Assembly (NCBI GenBank): GCA_964431965.1
Contig: CAYSLU010000082.1
Coordinates: forward strand, 1-24,975
Origin: CAYSLU01 sp964431965
GTDB lineage: Bacteria; Verrucomicrobiota; Kiritimatiellia; CAIKKV01; CAYSLU01
Reading direction: 5' to 3'
Length of the DNA: 24,975 bases
Positions 6,865 to 14,600 of this stretch are shown piece after piece. Positions within the stretch are counted from its first letter, which is position 1, and the number at the start of each line of letters is the position of its first letter. The notes beneath the pieces are model-generated. The model was not told the origin of the DNA, ran no database searches, and saw only the letters and a program-made list of their open reading frames with translations. A program made the translations under genes and the position numbers.

Positions 6865-7929
6865 ATGAAGAGCAGGGGCTTGTTCGGGAAGAAGCTCTTG
6901 GACGTTCAGGTCCGGGAGCAGGAGATCGGCGCGCCGGGCGACGACTACGCGATCGTCCGCGTGCGGGCGTGCGGCGTGTGCGGGACAGACATCAACTTCG
7001 TGCGCGACTGGGCGGACCAGCCCATGGCGCTCGGGCACGAGGTGGCGGCCGAGGTGATGGAGGTCGGCCGGAACGTGACCAGCGTGAAGCCGGGCGACCG
7101 GGTGATCGTCGAAGACTGCTCGATGTGCGGGATCTGCGAGAACTGCAAGAGCGGCCACCCGGAGTTCTGCCGGAACATGTTCAACATGGAAGGCCAGCCG
7201 GGCATGGGCGAGTACATGCACGTGCGGCACAACCTGCTGAACACGTTCGAGGGGCTCGACTACGCGGCGGCGAGCCTGACGGAGCCGCTGGCGGTGTGCC
7301 TGACGGCCGTGCTGCACGCGGAAATCCCGATGGGCGGGAGCGTGGTGGTGCTGGGCAACGGGCCGCTGGGCATCATGACGGCGCGGCTGGCCCGCATCCG
7401 CGGCGCGAGCTTCGTGGCCGTCACGGGCCTGCCGTCCGGGAACCCGGCCGCGAAGGCCCGCTTCAAGGCGGCCGAGGCGATGGGCGTCGACCAGGTGATC
7501 CGCGCGGACCGGGAGAGCGTCGAGGACGAGATCAAGAAGCGGTTTCCGGACGGGGTGGACCGCGTGATCGTGAGCTCGCCCCCGGAGAGCATCTATGACG
7601 CGCTCAAGATCATCCGCTTCGGCGGGATCATCGTGTTCTTCGGCCTGCACTTCGGCGGGCGCAGCAAGATCGAGGTCGACGTCAACGACCTGATCTTCCG
7701 GAAGATCACGCTTCGGCCGACGTTCGCCGAGCCGGCGATCAACTTCCCGGTGTCGAACCGCCTGCTGCGCTCCGGGCAGGTGGACGCCTCGAAGATCATC
7801 TCGCACACGTTCGGATTCGCCGACGCCAAGGCCGTGATGCAGTCGATCGTGGACGGTACGAAGCCGATCATCAAGGCGGTCATGCTGCCGAACGGCCCCG
7901 CGAAGGGCCGTGGAAAGGGAACGCGATGA
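6865..7929 (+). CDS. Zinc-dependent medium-chain alcohol/sugar dehydrogenase
   Basis: 354 residues, typical of the family. The ATG at 6865 follows GGAGGA by 6 bases. Catalytic zinc ligands are visible as CGVCGTD (Cys36) and GHE (His58, Glu59); the structural zinc site is Cys88, Cys91, Cys94 and Cys102 in CGICENCKSGHPEFC. The Rossmann motif is VLGNGPLG (162-169). This places it with threonine, sorbitol, galactitol-phosphate and idonate dehydrogenases, which oxidise a secondary alcohol with NAD(P). In this cluster it probably makes or uses a keto-sugar for the neighbouring aminotransferase or aldolase. Its stop overlaps the next start by 4 bases (ATGA). Confidence 0.93.
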   Translation: MKSRGLFGKKLLDVQVREQEIGAPGDDYAIVRVRACGVCGTDINFVRDWADQPMALGHEVAAEVMEVGRNVTSVKPGDRVIVEDCSMCGICENCKSGHPEFCRNMFNMEGQPGMGEYMHVRHNLLNTFEGLDYAAASLTEPLAVCLTAVLHAEIPMGGSVVVLGNGPLGIMTARLARIRGASFVAVTGLPSGNPAAKARFKAAEAMGVDQVIRADRESVEDEIKKRFPDGVDRVIVSSPPESIYDALKIIRFGGIIVFFGLHFGGRSKIEVDVNDLIFRKITLRPTFAEPAINFPVSNRLLRSGQVDASKIISHTFGFADAKAVMQSIVDGTKPIIKAVMLPNGPAKGRGKGTR

Positions 7930-8873
7930 CGAAGAGCTGGACTGCGAAGGATATTCCGGGCGGGGTGTGGTCGGCGGCCCCGACGCCGTTCAAGAGCGAC
8001 ATGGATGTAGACGTGGCGGCGGTGCGCCGCATGGTGGACCACCACGTGCGGCTGGGCATCCGCGGGCTCTTTCTTTTGGGCACGAACGGCGAGGGGCCGT
8101 GGATGACCGACGGGCAGCGCGAGCGCCTGGTGCGGGAGGTCGTGGCGCGGGTGCGCGGCCGGATGCCGGTGGCCGTTCAGGTCAGCGACAACTCCGCGGC
8201 GCGGATCCTCGAGAACATGGAGATGGCGAAGCGCGCGGGCGCGGACATCGCCGTGATCGCCCCGCCGTTCTTCCTGGTGAACGGGACGCCGGAGGTCGTG
8301 CTGGGACTTTACCGCGAGGCCATCCGGAAGAGTCCGCTGCCGGTGGGCATCTACGACCGCGGGACATTCAGCTCCGTGGCCGTGCCGGACGACGTGATCG
8401 CGGCGATCTACGCCGAGCGCAAAGTCGTGATGATCAAGGACAGCTCCACGAAGCCCGAGCGGATGGAGATCGCTCTGGCGGCGAAGCGGAAGCGGCCGGC
8501 GCTCAAGCTGCTGAACGGCTGGGAGTTCAACTGCGTGCCGTACCTGGAGGCCGGGTACGACGGGCTGCTGCTGGGCGGGGGCGTGTTCAACGGGCACTTG
8601 GCGGGCGCCATCGTGCATGCGGTCCGGGCTGGCGATGCGGGTCGGGCGGCGCGGCTGCAGGCCCGGATGAACCGGCAGATGTACGACGTGTACGGCGGCA
8701 AGAAGATCTCCTGCTGGCTGGCCGGCGAGAAGCAGCTCCTCGTCCGCATGGGCATCTTCGGGACCTCGCGCAACCACCTGGGCTACACCGTCTCGGCCGC
8801 GTGCGCGAAGGCGATCGGCCGCGCCATGAAGCGCGACGCCGAGTGGCTGCTGCCGGCTCGGGGAGGGCGCTGA
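7926..8873 (+). CDS. DapA/NanA/KDG-aldolase family lyase
   Basis: 315 residues, close to the usual 290-310. Class I aldolase landmarks of the dihydrodipicolinate synthase family are GTNGEG (52-57, the usual GTTGE/GSTGE), Tyr143 in GIYDRG (normally YNxP) and the Schiff-base Lys171 in VVMIKDSS. The family condenses or cleaves pyruvate and an aldehyde; members include dihydrodipicolinate synthase, N-acetylneuraminate lyase and 2-keto-3-deoxygluconate aldolase. The YDRG variant argues against true DapA, and the location among sugar-acting enzymes fits a keto-acid aldolase or dehydratase. It overlaps the previous gene by 4 bases; the gap to the next gene is 2 bases. Confidence 0.92.
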   Translation: MTKSWTAKDIPGGVWSAAPTPFKSDMDVDVAAVRRMVDHHVRLGIRGLFLLGTNGEGPWMTDGQRERLVREVVARVRGRMPVAVQVSDNSAARILENMEMAKRAGADIAVIAPPFFLVNGTPEVVLGLYREAIRKSPLPVGIYDRGTFSSVAVPDDVIAAIYAERKVVMIKDSSTKPERMEIALAAKRKRPALKLLNGWEFNCVPYLEAGYDGLLLGGGVFNGHLAGAIVHAVRAGDAGRAARLQARMNRQMYDVYGGKKISCWLAGEKQLLVRMGIFGTSRNHLGYTVSAACAKAIGRAMKRDAEWLLPARGGR

Positions 8874-8875
8874 GC

Positions 8876-9343
8876 ATGCCGAAGGAAGTGATGCGGAGGC
8901 AGGCGTCGGACAACGCATACCTGCACAAGGACTTCCACGGGGCGCTGAGCGGCGGGCTGGAGTACATCCAGGACCGGTACGGCGAGCAGGCGGTCCGGGA
9001 CTACCTGCGTCAGTTCGCGCTCTCCTACTACGCCCCGCTGCGCGAGCAGCTCCGGGAGAAGGGGCTCGAGGCGCTGAAGCAGCACATCGAGCGCACCTAT
9101 GTGATCGAAGGCGGCGCGCCGCGGATCACGGGCGGGCCGGACGAGCTTCGCGTGGAGGTCGACGCCTGCCCGGCCGTGCAGCACATGCGCGCGCACGGTT
9201 ACCCGGTCGCCCGGATGTGGCACGAAACGACGAAGGCGGTGAATGAGGCGATCTGCGAGGGCTCGCCGTTCGCCGCCGAGCTGGTGTCCTACGACCCGCA
9301 GAGCGGGGCCAGCGTGCAGCGGTTCTACCGGAGGCGCCCATGA
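8876..9343 (+). CDS. Small protein, distant ATC-hydrolase-like; first of a tandem related pair
   Basis: 155 residues; the ATG at 8876 follows GGGAGGG by about 8 bases. There is no signal peptide or membrane segment. The N-terminal half is helical (YGEQAVRDYLRQFALSYY, 35-52), followed by strands ELRVEVDACPA (90-100), then HGYPVARMWHETTKAVNEAI and a final strand VQRFYRRR. The order of a Cys-Pro after a strand, a helix pair and a terminal strand resembles the family of L-2-amino-thiazoline-4-carboxylic acid hydrolase, but this is recognition by eye only. It shares the same plan with the next gene, with which it overlaps by 4 bases. Here only one Cys (98) of the usual set remains apart from Cys127. 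Its role in the pathway is unknown: a hydrolase, or a small-molecule-binding partner. Confidence 0.75.
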   Translation: MPKEVMRRQASDNAYLHKDFHGALSGGLEYIQDRYGEQAVRDYLRQFALSYYAPLREQLREKGLEALKQHIERTYVIEGGAPRITGGPDELRVEVDACPAVQHMRAHGYPVARMWHETTKAVNEAICEGSPFAAELVSYDPQSGASVQRFYRRRP

Positions 9344-9792
9344 TCTCCTGCACCGAGTTCATCCCGGCCTACAGCGAGCTGTTCCGCTTTCTCGACGCGA
9401 AGGGCGGCAAGCCCGCCGTCGTAGATTTCTGGAACTACCTGTCGGACAACTTCCTCGGGAACCTGAAGAGCCACGTTCAGCGCGACGGCATCCGCGGCTG
9501 CTGGCTCTACTGGACGCACACGCTGAACGAGGAGGCGGCCGACTTCACGATGGAGCTGGACGAGGAGGCGGGCGAGTTCCGGATCGCCATGCACCGTTGC
9601 CCGTCGAAGGGGCGTCTGCTGAAGCACAGCCACATCAAGCCGTACCCGGACTACTGCGAGCACTGCGACGTGCTCTACCGCCGCGTCCTGGAGCCGCTCG
9701 GGTACGAATATGTGTTCGACGGGTCGCGGGTCGATCAGGCAGCCTGTTCGATCGTCGTTCGTCGGAAGGCCGCCGGAGGGAAGGGATCGTGA
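9340..9792 (+). CDS. Small Cys-rich protein, ATC-hydrolase-like; second of the pair
   Basis: 150 residues; GGAGG lies 5 bases before the ATG, which overlaps the previous stop (ATGA). The plan repeats that of the preceding gene: helices (PAVVDFWNYLSDNF, 25-38), strand EFRIAMHRCPS (79-89), then PYPDYCEHCDVLY (101-113), and a closing strand AACSIVVRR (134-142). Compared with the preceding gene it keeps more of the ATC-hydrolase-like cysteines: Cys87 before Pro, Cys106 and Cys109 in CEHC, and Cys136. CEHC with the nearby His could bind a metal. Probably cytoplasmic. The two proteins may form a heterodimer. The family call is tentative; a hydrolase acting on a ring or amide of the pathway intermediate is one possibility. 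Confidence 0.78.
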   Translation: MISCTEFIPAYSELFRFLDAKGGKPAVVDFWNYLSDNFLGNLKSHVQRDGIRGCWLYWTHTLNEEAADFTMELDEEAGEFRIAMHRCPSKGRLLKHSHIKPYPDYCEHCDVLYRRVLEPLGYEYVFDGSRVDQAACSIVVRRKAAGGKGS

Positions 9793-10763
9793 CAACTGCC
9801 GCACAGCCGCTGGTGACCCGCCCCACGATCCGTCTGGCGATGCTGGGCATGGTGGACGGCAACGGGCACCCGTATTCGTGGAGCGCCATGTTCAACGGGT
9901 ACGACCCGGACGAGATGGCGAAGTGCCCGTTCGCGGGCATCCCGGTCTACCTGAACAAGGAGCCGAAGGAGACGCTGCGGATCCCGAACGCGCAGGTGAC
10001 GCATGTGTGGACCGACGATCCCGAGGACGCGCGGCGCGTGTCGCGGGCGTCGCTGGTGCCCAACGTCGTGGCGCGGGCGGAGGACGTGATCGGGCAGGTG
10101 GACGCCGTGATCGTGGCGACCGACAAGGGCCATGAGCACGTCGCGCGCTGCCGCCCGTTCGTCGAGGCCGGGCTGCCGGTCTTCGTCGACAAGCCGCTCG
10201 TGGACAACGAGGCCGACCTGCGCACGTTCACCCGCTGGGTGGACGATGGGCGGGCCATCCTGTCGTCGAGCTGCATGCGCTACGCGAAGGAGTACCTGCC
10301 GTACCGGCTCTCGACCCATGAGCTGGGCCGGCTCCGGTTCGCGAGCATGACGATGGCGAAGACGTGGGAGCGCTACGGCATCCACGCGCTCGAAGGGCTG
10401 TACCCCGTCCTGGGGCCGGGGTTCCGGAGCGTCCGGAACACGGGGACCGTCGAGCAGAACGTCGTGCACCTGAAGCACGAGAGCGGCGCGGACGCCGTGA
10501 TCGCCGTGGTGGGCGACATGTATGGGAGCTTCGGGTGCCTGCAGCTGTGCGGGACGGTCGGGAACGCGCACGTCAGCTTCGTCGACACCTTCTTCGCGTT
10601 CAAGTCGCAGCTGGCGGCGTTCGTGCAGTACCTGCGCACGGGGGTGCGGCCGTTCCCGTTCACGGAGACGGTGGAGCTGATGAAGGTGATCGTGGCGGGG
10701 ATCCGGAGCCGCGACGAAGGCGGGCGGGAGGTCGGTCTGACGGAGATCGTGGAGCGGCCGTGA
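9789..10763 (+). CDS. Gfo/Idh/MocA-family oxidoreductase with atypical nucleotide-binding start
   Basis: 324 residues from a GTG at 9789, chosen because it overlaps the previous stop (GTGA) and follows GGAGGG at 9775-9780 by 8 bases. The N-terminal domain has a first strand RLAMLGM (15-21), but instead of GxGxxG it continues DGNGHPYSWSAMFNGYD (23-39). A second strand DAVIVATDKGHEH (105-117) and VFVDKPLVD (131-139) are standard: Lys135 of the (E/D)KP motif is a catalytic residue in this family. His199 in YGIHALEG suits the general acid/base. The family oxidises or reduces sugars and cyclitols with NAD(P). The DGNGHPYSW type of start forms a distinct subgroup; similar proteins, from memory, also occur near surface-polysaccharide genes. 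A hairpin follows directly after the stop. Confidence 0.87.
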   Translation: MTTAAQPLVTRPTIRLAMLGMVDGNGHPYSWSAMFNGYDPDEMAKCPFAGIPVYLNKEPKETLRIPNAQVTHVWTDDPEDARRVSRASLVPNVVARAEDVIGQVDAVIVATDKGHEHVARCRPFVEAGLPVFVDKPLVDNEADLRTFTRWVDDGRAILSSSCMRYAKEYLPYRLSTHELGRLRFASMTMAKTWERYGIHALEGLYPVLGPGFRSVRNTGTVEQNVVHLKHESGADAVIAVVGDMYGSFGCLQLCGTVGNAHVSFVDTFFAFKSQLAAFVQYLRTGVRPFPFTETVELMKVIVAGIRSRDEGGREVGLTEIVERP

Positions 10764-10848
10764 GGCGCCCGCAGTGATCGCCAACGGTGGGCGCCGGCCT
10801 CCGGGCGGCGCAATGGACTGAGGAACAGACGCCGGCGCGTAATGCCGG
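10764..10848 (+). repeat. Three intercistronic hairpins, two of them mutually exclusive
   Basis: In the largest gap within the cluster, GGCGCCC (10764-10770) can pair with GGGCGCC (10789-10795). Alternatively GCGCCG (10791-10796) pairs with CGGCGC (10806-10811), using the same central bases. A third hairpin, CCGGC/GCCGG (10832-10836 and 10844-10848), sits just before the AAGGAGAGG ribosome site (10852-10860) of the next gene. The first starts right after the TGA of the previous gene. There is no T-tract. The arrangement could set different expression for the two halves of the operon. Confidence 0.6.
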
Positions 10849-10870
10849 ATCAAGGAGAGGAGCACGTGTC

Positions 10871-11650
10871 ATGGGTGAGATCAAGATGAGGCCGAGCCGG
10901 GTTCTGCGCAAGCTGCGGGCCGGGGAAGTCGTCGTGTCGTACAAGATCAACTTCGATTCGTCCCGGGTGGCGGAGATTGCCGCGATGGCGGGCTTCGACT
11001 GCATCTGGACGGACATGGAGCACACGCCGAACGACTGGTCGCTGATCGAGCGCCAGATCATGGCGGCGAAGCTGCACGACGCGGACGTCATGGTGCGCGT
11101 CGCGCGCGGAAGCTACAGCGACTATGTCCGCCCGCTGGAGCTGGACGCGTCGGGCATCATGGTCCCGCACATCATGAGCGCGGCGGACGCCAAGGCGGTG
11201 GCCCGGATGACGCGCTTCCATCCCGTGGGGCGGCGCCCGGCGGACGGCGGCAACGCAGACGGCGCATACTGCGCCATCGACTTCATCGACTACATCAAGC
11301 AGGCGAACCGGGAGCGGTTCGTATTCGTGCAGATCGAGGATCCCGAGCCCCTGGCGGAGCTGGATGAGATCGCTTCGATCGACGGCATCGACATGCTCTT
11401 CTTCGGGCCGGGCGATTTCAGCCAGGGCATCGGGGCCCCGGGCGATTTCAATCATCCGAAGCTGATCGAGACCCGCAAGCGCGTGGCCGACGTGTGCCGC
11501 AAGCACGGGAAGTTCGCCGGGACGGTCGGCTCGCCCGAGACGGCCGGAGATCTGATCGCGATGGGCTATCAGTTCCTGAACATCGGATCGGATGTGTTCG
11601 GGGTCCGGCTCCAGTGCCTGGACCTGCTGAAGCGCATGCCGAAGGCCTAA
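10871..11650 (+). CDS. HpcH/HpaI-family aldolase (class II, pyruvate-type)
   Basis: 259 residues, typical length; the ATG at 10871 follows AAGGAGAGG by 10 bases. The metal-dependent HpaI fold is indicated by TDMEH (47-51), the catalytic Arg76 in MVRVARG, the metal-binding Glu156 in VQIEDPEP, and FFGPGDFSQGIG (177-188) with Asp182 as the second metal ligand (normally GPxDLS). Relatives are 4-hydroxy-2-oxo-heptanedioate aldolase and 2-dehydro-3-deoxyglucarate aldolase, which split 4-hydroxy-2-keto acids into pyruvate and an aldehyde. This is the second, structurally unrelated aldolase of the cluster. It may complete chain breakdown or act on a different stereoisomer. The spacer to the next gene is 12 bases. 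Confidence 0.9.
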   Translation: MGEIKMRPSRVLRKLRAGEVVVSYKINFDSSRVAEIAAMAGFDCIWTDMEHTPNDWSLIERQIMAAKLHDADVMVRVARGSYSDYVRPLELDASGIMVPHIMSAADAKAVARMTRFHPVGRRPADGGNADGAYCAIDFIDYIKQANRERFVFVQIEDPEPLAELDEIASIDGIDMLFFGPGDFSQGIGAPGDFNHPKLIETRKRVADVCRKHGKFAGTVGSPETAGDLIAMGYQFLNIGSDVFGVRLQCLDLLKRMPKA

Positions 11651-11662
11651 CGGGAGCCAGAC

Positions 11663-12439
11663 ATGTTCAAGCTGACGGGAAAGGCGGCGCTCGTGGCGGG
11701 GGGCGCGGGGTACCTGGGCGTGCCGGTGTGCCGGGGTCTGGCGGAGCAGGGAGCGGCGGTGATGATCGCCGACCTGACGTCCGAGCGGGCCGAGGCGGCG
11801 GCGGCGCAGGTGCGGGCAGTGGTGCCGGGGGCGTCCGTACGCAGCTGCGCGATGGACGTGGGCGATCCGGCGGCGTGCCGTCGGACCGTCGAGGCGACGG
11901 TCGCCGCCTTCGGCCGGCTGGACATCCTGGTGGTGGCGACGTTCGGCAAGGCGGGCCAGACGTTCGACGGGCTGACGGCCGAAGGGTTTGACGGCGCCAA
12001 CCGGGTGAACATTACCGGCCCGTTCTGCCTGGCCCGGGATGCGGCGGCCGCCATGACGGCGGGCGGCAGCATCGTTTTCTATGCGTCGATGTACGGGCTC
12101 GTGTCGCCTGAGCCGGCGATCTACGAGCCGCCGATGCAGCCGAACGCGATCGAGTACGGGGTGGGCAAGGCGGCGACGGTGCAGATGACCCGGTATCTCG
12201 CCGCTACGTGGGGCCCGCGCGGGATTCGCGTGAACGGCATCGCGCCGGGGCCGTTCCCGCACCCGGACAAGGACGCGCGGAACGAGGCGTTCACCCAGCG
12301 GCTGTCGCGCAAGACCATGCTGGGGCGCATCGGGCGGCAGGACGAGACGGCCGGCGCGGTGGTGTTCCTGGCGTCCGACGAGGCGTCGTACGTGACGGGG
12401 CAGACCCTGGCCGTCGATGGCGGCTGGACGTCCTGGTAG
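11663..12439 (+). CDS. SDR-family oxidoreductase (first)
   Basis: 258 residues. The nucleotide site is GGAGYLG (13-19), with Asp37 after the second strand (IADL) suggesting NAD(H) preference. The usual NNAG is replaced by VATFG (91-95). The active-site Ser142 (FYASMYG), Tyr165 and Lys169 (YGVGK) are present. The C-terminal DGGW closing motif of classical SDRs is present too. It oxidises or reduces a hydroxyl/keto group of a sugar-like substrate. GGGAG precedes the ATG by about 8 bases. It sits between the HpaI-type aldolase and the aldo/keto reductase. Confidence 0.93.
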   Translation: MFKLTGKAALVAGGAGYLGVPVCRGLAEQGAAVMIADLTSERAEAAAAQVRAVVPGASVRSCAMDVGDPAACRRTVEATVAAFGRLDILVVATFGKAGQTFDGLTAEGFDGANRVNITGPFCLARDAAAAMTAGGSIVFYASMYGLVSPEPAIYEPPMQPNAIEYGVGKAATVQMTRYLAATWGPRGIRVNGIAPGPFPHPDKDARNEAFTQRLSRKTMLGRIGRQDETAGAVVFLASDEASYVTGQTLAVDGGWTSW

Positions 12440-12458
12440 GCGGAGCGATGGTGACCAT

Positions 12459-13409
12459 ATGGGTGCTGCTGTGTCCACGGAGTTCAAGCTGTCCCGGCTC
12501 ATGCTGGGCACGGTCCAGTGGGGCATGGACTACGGAGTGGCCAACCGCTCCGGGCAGCCGCCCTATGCGGCGGTCTGCGAGATGCTGGCCGCGGCGGCCG
12601 AAGGCGGGGTGAACAGCCTCGACACGGCGGCCATGTACGGGACGAGCGAAGAGGTGATCGGCCGCGCGCTGCAGGAGCTGCGGCTGGCGGACCGGTTCAC
12701 GGTCGTCACCAAGGTACGCCACCTGAAGGATGTCGATCCGGCGGACAGCCGGAAGACCATCGAGTCGTCGGTGCGCGAGTCGCTGCGCCGGCTGCGTCTG
12801 GACTGCCTGCCCATCTGCCTGTTCCACTCGGACGCGGATTTCCGGTACATCGACGAGCTGGCGCGGCTGAAGGAGATGGGCCTGATCCGGCACGCGGGCG
12901 TCTCCCTGGGGAGTCGGGCGGAGCCGGCCGCCGCCGTGCTGGCGAGTCCGATCGTCGAGGCCGTGCAGGCCCCGATCAACATGCTGGACGGCCGGCACGT
13001 GGGCGGGGGCACGCTTCGGGCCGCCCAGGCGAGGGGGGCGGCCGTGTTCGTGCGCAGCGTGTTCCTGCAAGGGCTGCTCGTGATGCCGGAGGGCGAGATG
13101 CCGGCCGAGACGGCGCCGGCTGTTCCGGTTCGGCGGCGCCTGGAGGCACTGGCGAAAGAGGCCGGCATGAGCATGGCGGAGATGGCCGTGCGCTACATCC
13201 TGGGGCTGGACGGGGTGACGTGCGCCATCGCGGGGGTCGAAACCGTGGCGCAGGTGCGCGACAACCTGGCGGTCTACGCGAAGGGGCCGCTCGGCGCGGA
13301 GCTAATGCGGGCCGTGAAAGAGGCGGTCCCGGAGCTGCCCGAGGCGGCCATCACGCCGTACCTGTGGGCCGCCGTGAACCGGAAGTACCACGAGCAGTCG
13401 CGAAAGTGA
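12459..13409 (+). CDS. Aldo/keto reductase
   Basis: 316 residues from the ATG at 12459; a GTG at 12471 is an alternative, and the GGCGGAG ribosome site (12439-12445) is rather far from both. The TIM-barrel AKR tetrad is complete: Asp55 (SLDTA), Tyr60 (AMYG), Lys85 (VVTKV) and His123 (CLFHSD). The beginning LMLGTVQWGMDYG (14-26) is typical of AKR proteins found with sugar-modifying genes. It reduces an aldehyde or ketone, or oxidises a sugar lactol, with NADPH or NADP. The C-terminus (VKEAVPELPEAAITPYLW) matches AKR ends. The gap to the next gene is 10 bases. Confidence 0.92.
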   Translation: MGAAVSTEFKLSRLMLGTVQWGMDYGVANRSGQPPYAAVCEMLAAAAEGGVNSLDTAAMYGTSEEVIGRALQELRLADRFTVVTKVRHLKDVDPADSRKTIESSVRESLRRLRLDCLPICLFHSDADFRYIDELARLKEMGLIRHAGVSLGSRAEPAAAVLASPIVEAVQAPINMLDGRHVGGGTLRAAQARGAAVFVRSVFLQGLLVMPEGEMPAETAPAVPVRRRLEALAKEAGMSMAEMAVRYILGLDGVTCAIAGVETVAQVRDNLAVYAKGPLGAELMRAVKEAVPELPEAAITPYLWAAVNRKYHEQSRK

Positions 13410-13419
13410 AGGCGGGGAC

Positions 13420-14598
13420 ATGAAGCGGAAGACGAAGACGTTGGTTGTTCGGGGCGGCCGGGTCCTGCTTCCGGACGGGCGGCTGGTGCGGACGGATCTG
13501 CGCATCGAGGGCCAGCGCATCGCCGCCGTGGGCGCGGGCGGGCGGGCGGACGAGGTGATCGCCGCCGCCGGCGCGATGGTGGTGCCCGGCTTCGTGGACA
13601 TCCACACGCACGGCATCGGCTACGAGTCCACCTCGGGCTCGCTGGCCAAGTACGCGGAGCTGGAGGCCCCGGAGGGCGGCACCTCGCTCTTCCCCACGCT
13701 GTTCGGTCATCCCGACGAGACCACGGCGCATATCCGCCGGCACATGGAGGAGACCGACGGGCTGCGCGCAACGCCGCAGATCACCGGGCTCCGGCTGGAG
13801 TCGCCCTACCTGGCGCGGACCGGCGCCGGCGTCTCGAAGGACCTGGCGAAGCCGACCCGGAACCTGACGGAGCACCTGCTCAAGACGGGCGCCGGGCACG
13901 TCCGGATCTGGGACGTGTCCCCCGAGCTGCCGGGGGCGATCGAAACGATTTCATCCCTGACGCGCCGCGGGATCGTGTGCAGCATGGCGCACACCAGCTG
14001 CACGATCGATCAGGCCCGCGCCGCGGTTGAGGCAGGCATGCGCCTGGTGACGCACCTCTTCTGCACCTTCGAGGTGCCGAAGATGACCGACCCGGGCGTA
14101 TACCCGGCATCGCTCACCGACTACTGCCTGCTCGAGGATCGGCTGACGTGCGAGATCATCCCCGACGGCACGCACGTGCACCCGCTGCTGGTCGAGAAGA
14201 CCTTCCGCTGCAAGCCGACCGACCGGCTGGTGTTCGTGACCGACAGCAATTTCGGCGCCGGCCTGAAGCCGGGCGACTACGTCCTGCCGCAGGGGTGGGG
14301 GCGCGTGCGGATCAAGGGGCCGAACGACGGAGTTCGGCTCATCGATCGCGAGATGGGGCTGGCCGGCAGCGCGCTGACGCCGATCAACTCGTTCCGGAAC
14401 GCGATCCGCATCTTCGGCAAGGACGTGGCCACCGCGAGTCGGATCTGCTCGCTGAACCCGGCCCGCCTGCTCGGGCTGAACAAGGGCGAGCTGGCCAAGG
14501 GCCGCGACGCGGATGTCGTGGTGCTGGACCGCGACCTGAACGTGCTCTGCACCATCGCTCAGGGCCAGGTGGTGTACCGGGCCGCTCGCTGTACGTAG
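13420..14598 (+). CDS. NagA-like amidohydrolase with diverged substrate motifs
   Basis: 392 residues, near NagA length. The amidohydrolase metal motif is DIHTHG (60-65). The other NagA blocks are present in order but altered: LRLESPYL (124-131, for HLEGPF, Glu127 kept), AHTSCTIDQARAAVEAG (190-206, for GHSxAT, His191 kept), THLFCTF (211-217, for THLFNAM), DGTHVHP (249-255), FVTDSNFGAG (272-281, for VTDAMxAAG, with catalytic Asp275) and GSALTPINSFRNAI. All metal and catalytic residues I can place are intact, so it should be active, while the substrate-contact residues differ. NagA removes the acetyl group from N-acetylglucosamine-6-phosphate; this one probably acts on another N-acyl or amino compound. 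GGCGGGG precedes the ATG. Confidence 0.88.
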   Translation: MKRKTKTLVVRGGRVLLPDGRLVRTDLRIEGQRIAAVGAGGRADEVIAAAGAMVVPGFVDIHTHGIGYESTSGSLAKYAELEAPEGGTSLFPTLFGHPDETTAHIRRHMEETDGLRATPQITGLRLESPYLARTGAGVSKDLAKPTRNLTEHLLKTGAGHVRIWDVSPELPGAIETISSLTRRGIVCSMAHTSCTIDQARAAVEAGMRLVTHLFCTFEVPKMTDPGVYPASLTDYCLLEDRLTCEIIPDGTHVHPLLVEKTFRCKPTDRLVFVTDSNFGAGLKPGDYVLPQGWGRVRIKGPNDGVRLIDREMGLAGSALTPINSFRNAIRIFGKDVATASRICSLNPARLLGLNKGELAKGRDADVVVLDRDLNVLCTIAQGQVVYRAARCT

Positions 14599-14600
14599 CC

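Noticed and set aside
12448..12458. Palindrome ATGGTGACCAT just before the aldo/keto reductase start
   Set aside because: It shares TGGT/ACCA with the proposed GntR site but the spacing is 1 instead of 12 bases, and it lies inside the operon at a start codon, so chance is more likely.
10850..12526. Minus-strand open frame of 558 codons across the HpaI-type aldolase and first SDR
   Set aside because: It covers two genes with complete active sites and their spacer; no start signal or family resemblance is visible.
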